From NCBI GenBank assembly GCA_050698355.1, contig JBOHBN010000010.1:1-14057 (forward strand): a stretch of 14,057 bases of DNA, in the 5' to 3' direction. The notes beneath the pieces are model-generated. The model had not been told where the DNA came from and made no database searches. It saw only the letters and a list, made by a program, of their open reading frames with translations. Every line of letters begins with the position of its first letter. Within the stretch, counting starts at the first letter, position 1. Of this stretch, positions 1-7,813 are shown one piece after another. Source of the DNA: JBOHBN01 sp050698355 (GTDB taxonomy: Bacteria > Actinomycetota > Actinomycetes > Streptosporangiales > WHST01). A program made the position numbers and the translations under genes.

Positions 1-407
1 GACCGGACCTTACCGAGCGACCCGACACGGACGGGGAAGACATCCATCGGGTTGTCCGCGGTGTCGCCGCCGTCGAGGAACACCATGAAACCGTCGGTGC
101 CGCGGGGGAACACTGAACGGGCGTCCACGCCGTCCTTCGACGCGTACAGCGTGAGGCTGGAGTCGCCGACCGATGTCGGGCCGGGGATGTTGCTGGTGAA
201 CTCGCTTGCCAGGTCGGGTGTCTCGATGTTCGCGGACTCGACGGTGAACCCGTTAATCTCCATGATCCACTTAGAGATGTCCTGCCCGGCGTCGAGTTCG
301 CTGCGGTCCGGCTGGTAGGTCGTCGCAGCGATGTCGGTGAGGAAGTAGCACTTGTCGATGCCGGCGCGGAAATACCGCGTCGCCGGGATGACGGCACTCG
401 CAACCAT
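1..407 (-). CDS. Major tail (tail tube) protein, C-terminus beyond the left edge
   Basis: The first 135 codons of a longer gene are visible; the 3' end lies outside the window. The product starts MVASAVIPATRYFRAGIDKC and contains a run around residues 43-60 reading WIMEINGFTVESANIET, followed by PDLASEFTSNIPGP. This beta-rich pattern, with an N-terminal arm and conserved 'T..a..sSLTLYA' strands, matches siphovirus tail tube subunits, which stack in hexameric rings to form the DNA-conducting tube. The ATG at 407 directly follows the TAA of the upstream 57-residue gene with no gap, and AAGGAG sits six bases upstream. The position after a gp10-like protein and the tail terminator supports the call. 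The missing C-terminus could carry an Ig-like domain, which cannot be judged here. Confidence 0.8.
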   Translation of the reverse strand, partial: MVASAVIPATRYFRAGIDKCYFLTDIAATTYQPDRSELDAGQDISKWIMEINGFTVESANIETPDLASEFTSNIPGPTSVGDSSLTLYASKDGVDARSVFPRGTDGFMVFLDGGDTADNPMDVFPVRVGSLGKVR

Positions 408-581
408 TTACTGCTCCTTCTTGTCGGCCGCCGGCTTATCGGCGGGCTTGCTCGCTGGCCTCGACTTCTCATCCGCCCGCTGCCATCCGGGCTTCGGCTG
501 CTGCGTCCACGACGCCACCGACTGTGCGGGGACCTCGACCGTGCGGTCGAGCTTGGGGTGGTAGATCTTCACGTACTCCAC
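408..581 (-). CDS. Small conserved phage protein with GW motif and lysine-rich tail (57 aa)
   Basis: This short gene begins at a GTG (581) preceded by a clear AGGGAGAGG ribosome site and ends at TAA abutting the tail-tube ATG. The N-terminal half (VEYVKIYHPKLDRTVEVPAQ) is a compact beta-like segment, followed by a PGW motif near residues 35-37. The C-terminal 20 or so residues are an Ala/Lys/Pro/Asp-rich, probably disordered tail. Small proteins of this shape (HP..., VP..., GW) are common between head-tail genes in siphoviruses, and their function is generally not known. The next upstream gene ends 12 bp away, so it is within the operon. I assign no function. Confidence 0.75.
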   Translation of the reverse strand: MEYVKIYHPKLDRTVEVPAQSVASWTQQPKPGWQRADEKSRPASKPADKPAADKKEQ

Positions 582-593
582 GGAACCTCTCCC

Positions 594-1040
594 TCATATG
601 TGGAATCCGGCCTCGCGGGCCGCGTCCTGAATCGCTTTCGCAGCGGCGGCACGCAGGTTGTCGACCTGGTCCTGCACGGCGGGACTCAGGAACGGGCGGG
701 CATCCTGGCGCACCCACGTCCACTCGTCGCGGGTCTCGTTCGCGTTGTCGGCGAACACCGGATGCCGGAAGTAGCCGGTGTTGCTGACGTTCTCGTACGG
801 GCGGGCGTGCGGCGCCTTCTTCCGGCTCACCTTGATCTGCACACCGGGGTTGCGCTGTGAGAACGAGGTCGACACCCGGACCGCGCCGGGTATCCGGCTC
901 GACCATGACGCGTTGCTCTTCGCCTTCCGGACCGCGTCGTCGCCGACCTCACGTATCCGTTTACGCAGCTTCGATTTCAGCTTCCCGTCGAGGCTGTTGA
1001 ACTTACGGAGGATCTCGTCGGCATTGTCGATCTCGGTCAT
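594..1040 (-). CDS. HK97 gp10-like tail component (148 aa)
   Basis: This is a basic N-terminal helical region (residues 10-45, with LKSKLRKRIREVGDDAVRKA) followed by a beta section and the motif RPFLSPAVQDQVDNLRAAAAKAIQ near the C-terminus. This is the typical signature of the HK97 gp10 / SPP1 gp16.1 family, whose members lie between the connector and tail-tube genes and act in head-tail joining or tail completion. The FRHPVFADN...RPFLSPA stretch, with conserved HPVF, is characteristic. The ATG overlaps the stop of the preceding gene by ATGA, and no strong Shine-Dalgarno is seen, so translation is probably coupled. Family assignment is good. The exact role is inferred from relatives and position. 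Confidence 0.82.
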   Translation of the reverse strand: MTEIDNADEILRKFNSLDGKLKSKLRKRIREVGDDAVRKAKSNASWSSRIPGAVRVSTSFSQRNPGVQIKVSRKKAPHARPYENVSNTGYFRHPVFADNANETRDEWTWVRQDARPFLSPAVQDQVDNLRAAAAKAIQDAAREAGFHI

Positions 1041-1480
1041 GCCACAAACGCGTCCACGTGGATGGTGAACCGCACCGACACGCCACAGCCACCCTCGGCT
1101 TGCACCTGGTCGAGAGTGTTGAAGGAAACGCGCGCCCGGGTCACCGCCCCATTCACTGACGGGTCGGTATTAAGGGTCTGCACGACGGTGGAGTACATGC
1201 CGGCTGCACTGTCACGTACCGGCTTGACATCAGTGCCGCCGGACCAGGACGAGGCGACGCATGCGATGTCGTAGCTTTCCTGTTCGGAGTTCAAGCCGGC
1301 GATGATTCGTTCGGTCTGCACCGACCTGGTGTCCTCGTCCTCGTCGTAGCCGACGGTGAGGACGTCGCTGGTCGACGGTGGCTGGAGGATCGGCCCGTCG
1401 ATGACGTCGGAGTCCGGTAACGCCGTGCGGAACGCTGCGACGAGCGCGTCGAGGCAGCCTTGAATGGTGGTCTCGGTCAT
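1037..1480 (-). CDS. Tail terminator-like protein (147 aa)
   Basis: The preferred start is the ATG at 1480, which overlaps the upstream stop as ATGA. An open frame continues further upstream but lies inside the adaptor gene and gives arginine-rich, unlikely sequence. The protein has an N-terminal helix (CLDALVAAFRTALPDSDVIDG), then a central YDIACVASSWSGGTDVKPVRDSA helix/strand unit with TLNTDPSVNGAV, and ends in two strands (VSFNTLDQV, VSVRFTIHVDAF). The combination of a 'YDI.C.A.sWSG.TD...R' block and 'L..DP...GAV' matches tail terminators of actinobacterial siphoviruses. These cap the tube and fix tail length. It lies between the adaptor and the gp10-like gene. A head-tail stopper is an alternative call. 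Confidence 0.65.
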   Translation of the reverse strand: MTETTIQGCLDALVAAFRTALPDSDVIDGPILQPPSTSDVLTVGYDEDEDTRSVQTERIIAGLNSEQESYDIACVASSWSGGTDVKPVRDSAAGMYSTVVQTLNTDPSVNGAVTRARVSFNTLDQVQAEGGCGVSVRFTIHVDAFVA

Positions 1481-2004
1481 CGGACACTCAGCTGACGGTG
1501 CCGAACCATTAGCTCCTTGGCCTTGTTCGGTATGGCGAATCCGGTCGGGACCGTCGAACTGTCCGGCTGACCGCTCGTGCCGATACCGGGACGGACGCTC
1601 TGTCCTCGCTGCGACCGCCACAGCTGCTCACCTATGAGGTAAACCGCCATCTCCAGGTCCGGGTAGGCCTCGCCGCGGCCTGCCTCGTAGGTAACCGTCC
1701 AGGTGCCGGTAGCGCCGAGGTCAACAAGGCCGATGTCGTGCTGACCATGGTCGACGTCGCTGGAGGTGTCCCGCGACACCGCTCCTGTTGACAGGGCCGC
1801 GTCGGTGACCTCGACGACGGGCCAGTGTTGTAGCAGCACCTTCCCGTCGCCGCTGTGTACTACCTCGGTGAAGGTTTGCGGCTCGAGCGGACCGCAGTCT
1901 CCTTCAACGAGTCCGACCGCAGCGTCGAGGTTGCGTTGCAGCTCGGTGTCGTTTCCGGTGCCCGTAAGGTTGAGGTGTTCCTTGAACCCCTGCAGGTCGA
2001 CCAC
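1477..2004 (-). CDS. Head-tail adaptor, HK97 gp6 / SPP1 gp15-like (175 aa)
   Basis: The N-terminal helices (LQGFKEHLNLTGTGNDTELQRNLDAA and a following VEGDCGPLEP turn) are those of the gp6/gp15 connector family, whose members form a ring under the portal. A beta-hairpin insertion (residues about 45-105, with GTWTVTYEAGRG near its end) is followed by a helix that starts YPDLEMAVYLIGEQLWRSQRG, again as in gp6-like adaptors. The GTG start at 2004 is two bases after the stop of the upstream gene, with AAGGA seven bases upstream. The C-terminus reads PTGFAIPNKAKELM, the typical end of this family. The call rests on these motifs and gene order. Confidence 0.8.
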   Translation of the reverse strand: MVDLQGFKEHLNLTGTGNDTELQRNLDAAVGLVEGDCGPLEPQTFTEVVHSGDGKVLLQHWPVVEVTDAALSTGAVSRDTSSDVDHGQHDIGLVDLGATGTWTVTYEAGRGEAYPDLEMAVYLIGEQLWRSQRGQSVRPGIGTSGQPDSSTVPTGFAIPNKAKELMVRHRQLSVR

Positions 2005-2006
2005 TA

Positions 2007-2195
2007 TTAGTCCTTGGTGCGGGCGACGTGGGACCGGCGCGGTTTCTCCGGCTCGGACTCACGGTCGACAACCTTCGCGGTCTCTTGCTTCGGCTTCTTC
2101 TCGACAGGCTTGGCACCTAGCCGACGGGCGACCTCGTCGGTGAGTAGCTGCCGGTGTGGAAGCCCGTTGATCATGACGTGGTATTCGCGCTTCAT
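2007..2195 (-). CDS. Small capsid-proximal protein of unknown function (62 aa)
   Basis: This starts at ATG 2195 with AAGGGG upstream, and ends two bases before the adaptor start. The N-terminal half is a possible small fold (KREYHVMINGLPHRQLLTDE). The C-terminal half is a charged Lys/Glu/Arg stretch, probably disordered. It follows the capsid gene after a 75-bp gap that carries a strong hairpin. Small genes in this slot in actinophages are usually of unknown role; some phages keep a decoration or head-assembly factor here. No family is recognised, so the coding call rests on spacing, ribosome site and codon bias. Confidence 0.7.
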   Translation of the reverse strand: MKREYHVMINGLPHRQLLTDEVARRLGAKPVEKKPKQETAKVVDRESEPEKPRRSHVARTKD

Positions 2196-2216
2196 AAAGC
2201 ACGCCCCTTTGGTTGA

Positions 2217-2259
2217 GTCCTCCGCACGACCCCGGAAAGCAGAGGGTCATGCGGAGGAC
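2217..2259 (-). terminator. Strong intergenic hairpin directly after the capsid gene
   Basis: The arms at 2217-2232 and 2244-2259 form a 16-bp stem with an 11-nt loop. In the minus-strand transcript the single imperfect position is a G-U wobble, so the stem is fully paired. On the plus strand the same position would be a C-A mismatch. It begins about 11 nt after the capsid stop. No U-run follows, so full termination is uncertain. Partial attenuation, or 3'-end protection of the abundant capsid message, are alternatives. Confidence 0.5.
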
Positions 2260-2270
2260 ATCGGTTGGCG

Positions 2271-3464
2271 TCAGGCAGCCGCCTGCGTGAGGTCAACCTT
2301 CACGAACGCGGACGGGCGCCGCACGGCGAGCGCGAGACGCTCTTCCGCGCGGATCGTGATCCGGTTGTTGATGAAGTCGGCCTCGTTGGAGTTCGTCGCC
2401 TCCACCCGGATACCGCCCTTGCGGTACACGGTGCCCTGGGAGAACGCGCCGACCAGCCCTGTGCCCTGGCTGATCGCGGAGGTGACGACGGTACGCAGGC
2501 CCCATACGGGCTGAGCCCACGCGAGGCCACCATTGCCGTACGGCCCCTGGAAGAACCCGCCGCCGTAGTACTGGCCGTTGCTGTCACGGGCGAGCCGCAG
2601 CGACTGGTAGTCGGCCGGGTTGATGACCAGGCCGTCAGGGGCGAGGAACGTCGCGGTCTGCACGTCGGTCATCGCCCGGAACAGGGTGTCACCCATCGTG
2701 TCGGGGTCGACGGCCCACGCCTCGGTCTGGACACCGGTGCGGTTCATGATCCCTTCGAGGTTCGGCGCGGTGCCGTTCCCGTTGAGGAGCTGCGTCTCCT
2801 CCAGCGTCCGCAGATCGAGCGCCAGCTCGTTGTTGATGACGCTGACGAGGAACGACAGGTCCTCACGCATCTCGTCGGAGATCTTCGTGTAGCCGGCGAG
2901 CTTGGTCAGCGCGTCGGTGACGGTGTCGAAGTTGTAGTGCACCTGCGCCTTTGTGTCGCCTTCGGCGACTGACGCGGGGCTGCCGTCGGTGGCCTGCTGC
3001 ACGTAGTACGTCAGGCTCGCCGCAGTGATCGTCCCGGATGCGAGCAGGTCAGCGATGGTGGGCTGTTGCCTGGCGAGCAGCGTGACGGTCTCGTCGATCT
3101 GCGGGAACCGCAGGTCACCAGTGGTGTTGACGTCGTCGTTGGCCTTACCGGTCCATTCCGGTGCGCCGGCGCTGAACCGCTGCCCAGCGCCCTTGAGGGC
3201 CTCGGACGCGTGCTGCACGTAGTGCTCGCCGAGGTTCTTCGCCCGCTTCGGCTCGTCACCGGCGGCCCTGCGGTCAAGCAGTGGTGCGAGGTCGTCGACG
3301 CCCTTTAACGCGTCGATCTGCGAGTTGATCGCCTCGATGTCGGCCTTCCGGCCGTCGTACTCGGCTTGCTTCTCGCTCCACGGCCGAGACTTGTCCTGCA
3401 CCAGCGTGAGCTGGTCTTCCGCGAGGGCTGTGACCTGGTCACAGAGCCCCTTGAGGGTAGGCAT
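2271..3464 (-). CDS. Major capsid protein, HK97 fold (397 aa)
   Basis: The N-terminal ~100 residues are a helical, charged, coiled-coil-like delta region (starting VTALAEDQLTLVQDKSRPWS, then EYDGRKADIEAINSQIDALKG) that serves as the internal scaffold and is normally removed by the prohead protease. The shell domain follows: an E-loop-like segment and spine helix around residues 165-203 (AQVHYNFDTVTDALTKLA, ISDEMREDL), then LLNGNGTAPNLEGIM (227-240), LVINPADYQSLRLARD (279-294) and PVWGLRTVVTSAI (319-331). The C-terminal strands include FSQGTVYRKGGIRVEAT. Length and domain order are typical of HK97-type capsids. ATG 3464 has GGGAGG upstream, and the protease gene lies just before it, as expected. 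Confidence 0.95.
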   Translation of the reverse strand: MPTLKGLCDQVTALAEDQLTLVQDKSRPWSEKQAEYDGRKADIEAINSQIDALKGVDDLAPLLDRRAAGDEPKRAKNLGEHYVQHASEALKGAGQRFSAGAPEWTGKANDDVNTTGDLRFPQIDETVTLLARQQPTIADLLASGTITAASLTYYVQQATDGSPASVAEGDTKAQVHYNFDTVTDALTKLAGYTKISDEMREDLSFLVSVINNELALDLRTLEETQLLNGNGTAPNLEGIMNRTGVQTEAWAVDPDTMGDTLFRAMTDVQTATFLAPDGLVINPADYQSLRLARDSNGQYYGGGFFQGPYGNGGLAWAQPVWGLRTVVTSAISQGTGLVGAFSQGTVYRKGGIRVEATNSNEADFINNRITIRAEERLALAVRRPSAFVKVDLTQAAA

Positions 3465-3500
3465 GAACGCCTACCTCCCTTCCAATGGTTTGGATGTCCT

Positions 3501-4508
3501 TCACCCGGTCATGCGCTGGCTGCGGGCGCGGAACACCGCCGCCTGCGCGGCGAGTTCCTTCTCGTCGGGCATCCCGTCATCGGCGGCGGACTCCTCGGCG
3601 GACCCGGCGGCCGTGGCGGCGGGGTCGGCGGATTCGTCGGCGGCTGTGGGTGCCTCGTCCTCGACGCCGTCTGCGCCGATGGTCTGGGGATCGTCAAACG
3701 ACTTCAACTCGGGTGGTTCGGTGTCCGCGTCACGAAGGTGACGAGCAAGATGGCCGTAGACGCCGCGCCGATCGTCGGCAGGAATGTCGGCGCCGCCGCG
3801 GGACCCGTTGAGAACGGCGATACCGGCGCTGCATGCGCGAGTCGATGCGGCACCGACTGTCCCGTTGTCAGATACGAAGTGATGCGGGAACTTGTAGCTC
3901 GACTTCGCTTCCGCGTCGCCGTCAGGGTCGACCCACGCGTATTCGCGGCGCAGCGTCGCCGCTGACGCGTCGCCGCCGATGTGGCCGACATTCGCTGACG
4001 CATTCCATGCGCCCTCATCGGTCGCCGTCGAATGCGACCCGATCGGGCCCTTGACCTGCAGCGACTTCGCGGCGAGCACGACCGCGTCAGGGTTGGTAGG
4101 TATCGCCGCGAACGCGCCGTTGAGCAGCTCCCCGCCGCGCAACGTCCACACGCCGTCGTCTTCGTCGGGTCCCTCGTCGGTGATCATCGCGGCTACCGAC
4201 GTGGTACGGACGTGTCCCTCCGTGACCAGTGTTCGGACCATCTGCGCCAGCGGCGTCGACGCGAACTTCCCGCGCACGACGATTGCCTTGCCGTCCTGCT
4301 CGTAGCGGGGCACACCGGAACCAACGATCTTCTCCACGCTCATCCGGTGGTCGATGTCGAAGTTGATGTGTTCCGGTAGCGGCTGCAGCGCGTACGGCGC
4401 GAACCGCTCGTGATCGCGGTCCAACCCGGAGGTGGACAGGACGACCTCGAACTCGCCGTCGTCGTCTCCGGCGGCCTTCACCTGCGCGGTGAACATCTTC
4501 TGGGTCAC
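3501..4508 (-). CDS. Prohead (head maturation) protease with fused C-terminal domain (335 aa)
   Basis: The N-terminal ~150 residues are the HK97-type serine protease that cleaves the capsid delta domain during maturation. The probable catalytic His is H54 in FDIDHRMSVEKIVGSG and the probable Ser is S104 in RTTSVAAMI, followed by LLNGAFAAIPTNPDAVVLA (129-147). A second module at about 165-267 (AWNAS..., YAWVDPDGDAEAKSSYKFPH, VLNGSRGGADIPADDRRGVY, LARHLRDAD) is a conserved appendage often fused to actinophage proteases; its function is not known to me. Residues 270-315 are Asp/Glu/Ala-rich, and a short basic end follows. The GTG start is chosen because AGGAGA lies just upstream and it overlaps the portal stop as GTGA. 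Confidence 0.9.
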   Translation of the reverse strand: MTQKMFTAQVKAAGDDDGEFEVVLSTSGLDRDHERFAPYALQPLPEHINFDIDHRMSVEKIVGSGVPRYEQDGKAIVVRGKFASTPLAQMVRTLVTEGHVRTTSVAAMITDEGPDEDDGVWTLRGGELLNGAFAAIPTNPDAVVLAAKSLQVKGPIGSHSTATDEGAWNASANVGHIGGDASAATLRREYAWVDPDGDAEAKSSYKFPHHFVSDNGTVGAASTRACSAGIAVLNGSRGGADIPADDRRGVYGHLARHLRDADTEPPELKSFDDPQTIGADGVEDEAPTAADESADPAATAAGSAEESAADDGMPDEKELAAQAAVFRARSQRMTG

Positions 4509-5956
4509 GATGAGTCTCCTGACAGTGCGGCGGTGAGCTGGCGGCGCAGGCCCGGCACGTCCTCAGCGGCGGCGACGTGAGCGGCGACGACGGCCCGTAC
4601 GCCGTCGTTGTCGACGCCCCGGACCAGTTCCTCCACGTCGAGGTCCGCGACGTTCTCCGTCCGGCTCAGCCGCCCCAGCACCGACCGCCTCGCGGACTCC
4701 AACGAACGCGTCGCCGGCTCCTGCGTCTGGCGCGGTGGCGCCTTCGATGGCTGCGACGTCATCGGCACCAGCGCCGCGTTCACGAACAGCTGATCGGCGG
4801 ACTCGCCCGCGTCGGGTAGGTTCTCCGAAGCGCGCGCCTCAGCCGGTTTCAGCCAGCCGCTGGAGATGCCCTTCTGGTACGACTCGACGCGCTGCTCGAA
4901 GTCGCCGCGGAGCACCTCGTCCATCAGGAACTCCGAGTACAGCCGGTCCTGCGGATCGAAATCGGGCCGCAGCTGGACCTCAAGCTCGGACTCGAACACG
5001 CCGAGCCGCGGCGCCATCGTGTCGCGGTACATCGACCGCATCTGCTCGGTGATATTCGAGAACGTCGCCTTGTCGAGGATGTGCAGCACCGGCGGCGGCA
5101 CGTCGTACACGCCGCACACTTCCTCCCGCGACAGCTTCCGGGAGTCGACCATCTCCATCTGCTGCGCGGTCAGCTGCATGACCTGCGCGGTCATGCCCTC
5201 CTCGAGGATCGCGGCCTTCCCCCAGTTCTGCACCCCCGAGTGCAGCCGCTCCCACGACTCCTTGATCCGGCGCTGCGGCGCGTCACCGATCGTCGCCGGG
5301 TGCTGCAGCACCACGCTCGGGCGGGCGCCGTTCAGCCACCACGACTCATTCGCCTTCCGGACCGCGTCCTCACTGATCAGCGACGACCGCAGCGGCTCCA
5401 GCCGCGACAAGCCCCGAAGCTGGTCGTCAGGGTTGTACGACCGGAAATGGACGACGTCCTCGGCGGGCCAGTACGCCCCGGTCGGCTCCGGTAGGTACTG
5501 ATAGATCACCGAGCCGCGGTCGTCATAGTAGGTGCGGACGTTCGCGGGATGCATCGGCCACAACGCGGTCGGCGCGCGGCCCGGCCCGGGCCGCGACTTC
5601 ACCCATATCGCCTCGCCGTACAGCTCGAACGTCGACACGGTCCACAGCCAGAAGAACTTCGCGCTGTCCCGCCGGTTCGGCCGGGCGAGGAGACGCCCCA
5701 GCGGCGTCTCCGCCGCGTCCTCCCGGCCGGTGTCTGTCCGCCGGTACGTCTTCAGCGGCAGCCGCGCCGTCGACAACGCCAGCTTGTTCACCGCCGCCGC
5801 GATCCACGGCTGCGTCCGGTAGACCGCAGAGTATGAAGCCGTGCGGGTCAGCAGGTCCAGGTAATGCGGCAGGTCCACCCCGGCTCCGGCGGTGACGGGC
5901 TGGCCGTCGCCGAGGCCGGCTGGCAGCACCAGCTGGCCTGACGAGACGATCGCCAC
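4505..5956 (-). CDS. Portal protein, HK97 family (483 aa)
   Basis: The portal is the dodecameric channel at the capsid vertex, which binds terminase during packaging and the adaptor afterwards. Signature segments are YRTQPWIAAAVNKLALSTA (46-64), LPLKTYRRTDTG (67-78), LYGEAIWVK (112-120), VVHFRSYNPDDQLRGLSRLE (168-187), YDVPPPVLHI (284-293) and FSNITEQMRSMYRDTMAPRL (299-318). These are the classic stem/clip and 'G.S.le' elements of this family. The start was set at GTG 5956 because GGAGG is 5 bases upstream. The longer open frame to 6064 would overlap the previous gene and adds atypical Arg/Ser/Ala residues. A GTG at 5962 is a second option. The C-terminal region (residues 415-483) is acidic and helical. 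Confidence 0.95.
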   Translation of the reverse strand: MAIVSSGQLVLPAGLGDGQPVTAGAGVDLPHYLDLLTRTASYSAVYRTQPWIAAAVNKLALSTARLPLKTYRRTDTGREDAAETPLGRLLARPNRRDSAKFFWLWTVSTFELYGEAIWVKSRPGPGRAPTALWPMHPANVRTYYDDRGSVIYQYLPEPTGAYWPAEDVVHFRSYNPDDQLRGLSRLEPLRSSLISEDAVRKANESWWLNGARPSVVLQHPATIGDAPQRRIKESWERLHSGVQNWGKAAILEEGMTAQVMQLTAQQMEMVDSRKLSREEVCGVYDVPPPVLHILDKATFSNITEQMRSMYRDTMAPRLGVFESELEVQLRPDFDPQDRLYSEFLMDEVLRGDFEQRVESYQKGISSGWLKPAEARASENLPDAGESADQLFVNAALVPMTSQPSKAPPRQTQEPATRSLESARRSVLGRLSRTENVADLDVEELVRGVDNDGVRAVVAAHVAAAEDVPGLRRQLTAALSGDSS

Positions 5957-5969
5957 GGGCACCTCCGGG

Positions 5970-6182
5970 TTACGGGCGTTGCAGGTAAAGGACGCGTGCG
6001 CGCGGCAGGACGACCTCGCCGTCGACTGGGGTCGGGCCGTCGCCGGACACCAGCTGCGCGTCACGGAGTACCAGTGACCGGTCGTCAGCCGCGTACAGCA
6101 GCCCCCGGAACGCCGTCGCGTCGTCCAGCGTCACGATGAACACCTCATGGAGCCGTGAACGCAGCAGCCGGTCCGGCCTCAC
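5970..6182 (-). CDS. Small beta-barrel-like protein between terminase and portal (70 aa)
   Basis: This gene begins at GTG 6182, overlapping the TerL stop as GTGA, and ends 13 bases before the portal start. After a basic N-terminus (RPDRLLRSRLHE) come alternating hydrophobic strands: VFIVTLDDATAFRGLLYAA, RSLVLRDAQLV and GEVVLPRARVLYLQRP. The 'V.L.d...f.G.L...d..sLvL.da' pattern resembles Sm-like or SH3-like small barrels. Short proteins of this kind recur in this slot in actinophage genomes, without a known role. The fold statement is an inference from the pattern; coding status is well supported by overlap and spacing. Confidence 0.75.
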   Translation of the reverse strand: MRPDRLLRSRLHEVFIVTLDDATAFRGLLYAADDRSLVLRDAQLVSGDGPTPVDGEVVLPRARVLYLQRP

Positions 6183-7813
6183 AGCAGGATCAGCCCTCTC
6201 GACTCGTACACCGACTCGACCGGCCCGTCATCCATCGCGAGGATCTGCACGCCCATGCACATCGCCACCGTCGCGTCGATCTGCCGTTTGCTCTTGCCCT
6301 TGCTCAGCGTCCAGCCACGGTCGCCCTGGTCGCGCCGCACTGCCGCGGTCACGTGCGCGGCGAAGTCCGGGTCACCATCGTGGACGATCATTCGTTCCAG
6401 AATCAGCTGAAACGTCTTCGCGCACGCGGGCGCCATCAGCGCCGGCGTCTGGTCGAACTGGACGACCGGGACACCCTCGTCCTCCAGTAGCCGGCCCGGA
6501 ACCTCGAAGAACCGCGGGTCGTACACCACGCCGCGGAACCCCGAACCGTGCGCCCGGTCGCGGATGTATCCCCACACCTCGGCGTGGTCGATGCGCCGAT
6601 CGACAGGCCGCCAGATCCTCGCCGTGACCGCGAACCGGCCGTCGGGCAGCTGCTCGACCCGGTCGACGGCGACCGAGTCCTGCCGCAACGCCATATCCAC
6701 CGCGAGCACCCACGGGTTACCGTGGGCGGACTGCCATTCGCCGCGGCAGTCCGCCCACGCCGCCGGGTGCTCCGCGAGCCACGACTCCTCCGCCACGTCA
6801 ACCCACCGGTTCGCGTAGTAACGGATCCACTCGTGCGACGGCATGTTCGGCTTGTCCCACTCCGCGACGCGGTCGCGGACGTTCCACGTCACGTCCGCGG
6901 CCTTCGAAGCAGCCCGAGCCGCCCTCTCCCGGTCACCCGAGGTGGAGTAGTCCAGCCCATCGGGTGCCTCTTGCCAGTCGAACAGGAACCGCGGCGCGGC
7001 CGCCGGGTCACGCAGCACCTTGCAGCCACGCTTGTACATGTCTCCGAGCATCGAATGATCCACGTCGAACCCCGCCGTCGACAGGTTCAACGTCCGGCCC
7101 TTCCCCCGCTTCGTGCGGCGTTTCGCCGTCGACTTCGAGATGACCGTGTGCACCCGCGCCTTCCGGTCACCGACCTCGCCCCACTCGTGCAGCTCATCAG
7201 CGAGAAACAGCGTCGGCAGGCCCCCCTCGTTCGTGCCTGCCGCCGCCGCGACCCGCCGCACCACGCCGGGAGTGCCGTCCTTGAACCGGACCTCAGTGTC
7301 GAACACGTCGAACAGTCCACACAGCGGCGCGGCCTTCACCTGGTCGCCACGGCCACCAAGCATCGTCGCCGCCGCACCGAACAACAGGTCGGCCTGCTCG
7401 AACGACGCCGCCGCGATCGGGATATTCGGCGACACAGGCGATATCTGCGGCGGGCCAGCGAACTCCAGACACCCAACCGCCGCGATGAACGTGGTCTTCC
7501 CGTCGCCGGTAGCCGCTCCTCGCAGCCCCTCGTCGTAGCGCCACTCCCCACACCGCGGGCAGTACTCATACCAGCGGTACAAAAACAGCTTCTGGTCGTC
7601 GCGGAGCCGGAACGGCTCACCGAACGTGTCACCCTCCGGGAAGATCAGGTTGTCCTCGATCCACCGGACACCGACCGACCCGTGCGACGGCCACAACTCC
7701 CCGCCCTTCGGCACCCAGCCGCACGCACCGCAGCCAAGCTCAGGAGGACCGGATGCGGTCTCCGGCTGCTTCGAGACGCGGGTCTTGCTCCCGCTCCGCG
7801 TCTTCGCCGCCAC
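6179..7813 (-). CDS. Terminase large subunit: packaging ATPase and nuclease (544 aa)
   Basis: The N-terminal ATPase has a Walker A-like loop at 98-107 (RGAATGDGKT), Walker B with catalytic Glu at 202-207 (LFLADE), and a coupling motif around 242-248 (LNLSTAG). The C-terminal RNase H-like nuclease shows acidic residues at D373 (VLAVDMALRQDS), D432 (VVYDPRFF) and D513 (RQIDATVAM). Two CxxC pairs (C28/C31 and C85/C88) before the ATPase core suggest a zinc-binding insert. The protein translocates DNA into the prohead and cuts it. GTG 7813 has GGAGG eight bases upstream and lies 74 bp inside the TerS gene, a usual TerS/TerL overlap. The length is normal. Confidence 0.95.
   Translation of the reverse strand: MAAKTRSGSKTRVSKQPETASGPPELGCGACGWVPKGGELWPSHGSVGVRWIEDNLIFPEGDTFGEPFRLRDDQKLFLYRWYEYCPRCGEWRYDEGLRGAATGDGKTTFIAAVGCLEFAGPPQISPVSPNIPIAAASFEQADLLFGAAATMLGGRGDQVKAAPLCGLFDVFDTEVRFKDGTPGVVRRVAAAAGTNEGGLPTLFLADELHEWGEVGDRKARVHTVISKSTAKRRTKRGKGRTLNLSTAGFDVDHSMLGDMYKRGCKVLRDPAAAPRFLFDWQEAPDGLDYSTSGDRERAARAASKAADVTWNVRDRVAEWDKPNMPSHEWIRYYANRWVDVAEESWLAEHPAAWADCRGEWQSAHGNPWVLAVDMALRQDSVAVDRVEQLPDGRFAVTARIWRPVDRRIDHAEVWGYIRDRAHGSGFRGVVYDPRFFEVPGRLLEDEGVPVVQFDQTPALMAPACAKTFQLILERMIVHDGDPDFAAHVTAAVRRDQGDRGWTLSKGKSKRQIDATVAMCMGVQILAMDDGPVESVYESRGLILL

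Noticed and set aside
1481..1621. N-terminal extension of the tail terminator-like protein
   Set aside because: It lies inside the adaptor gene and gives atypical Arg/Gly/Ser sequence. The ATG at 1480 has the coupled ATGA overlap.
2265..2972. 235-codon plus-strand open frame across the capsid gene
   Set aside because: It is antisense to a well-supported capsid gene, has no recognisable motif, and Val/Arg/Asp-rich shadow composition.
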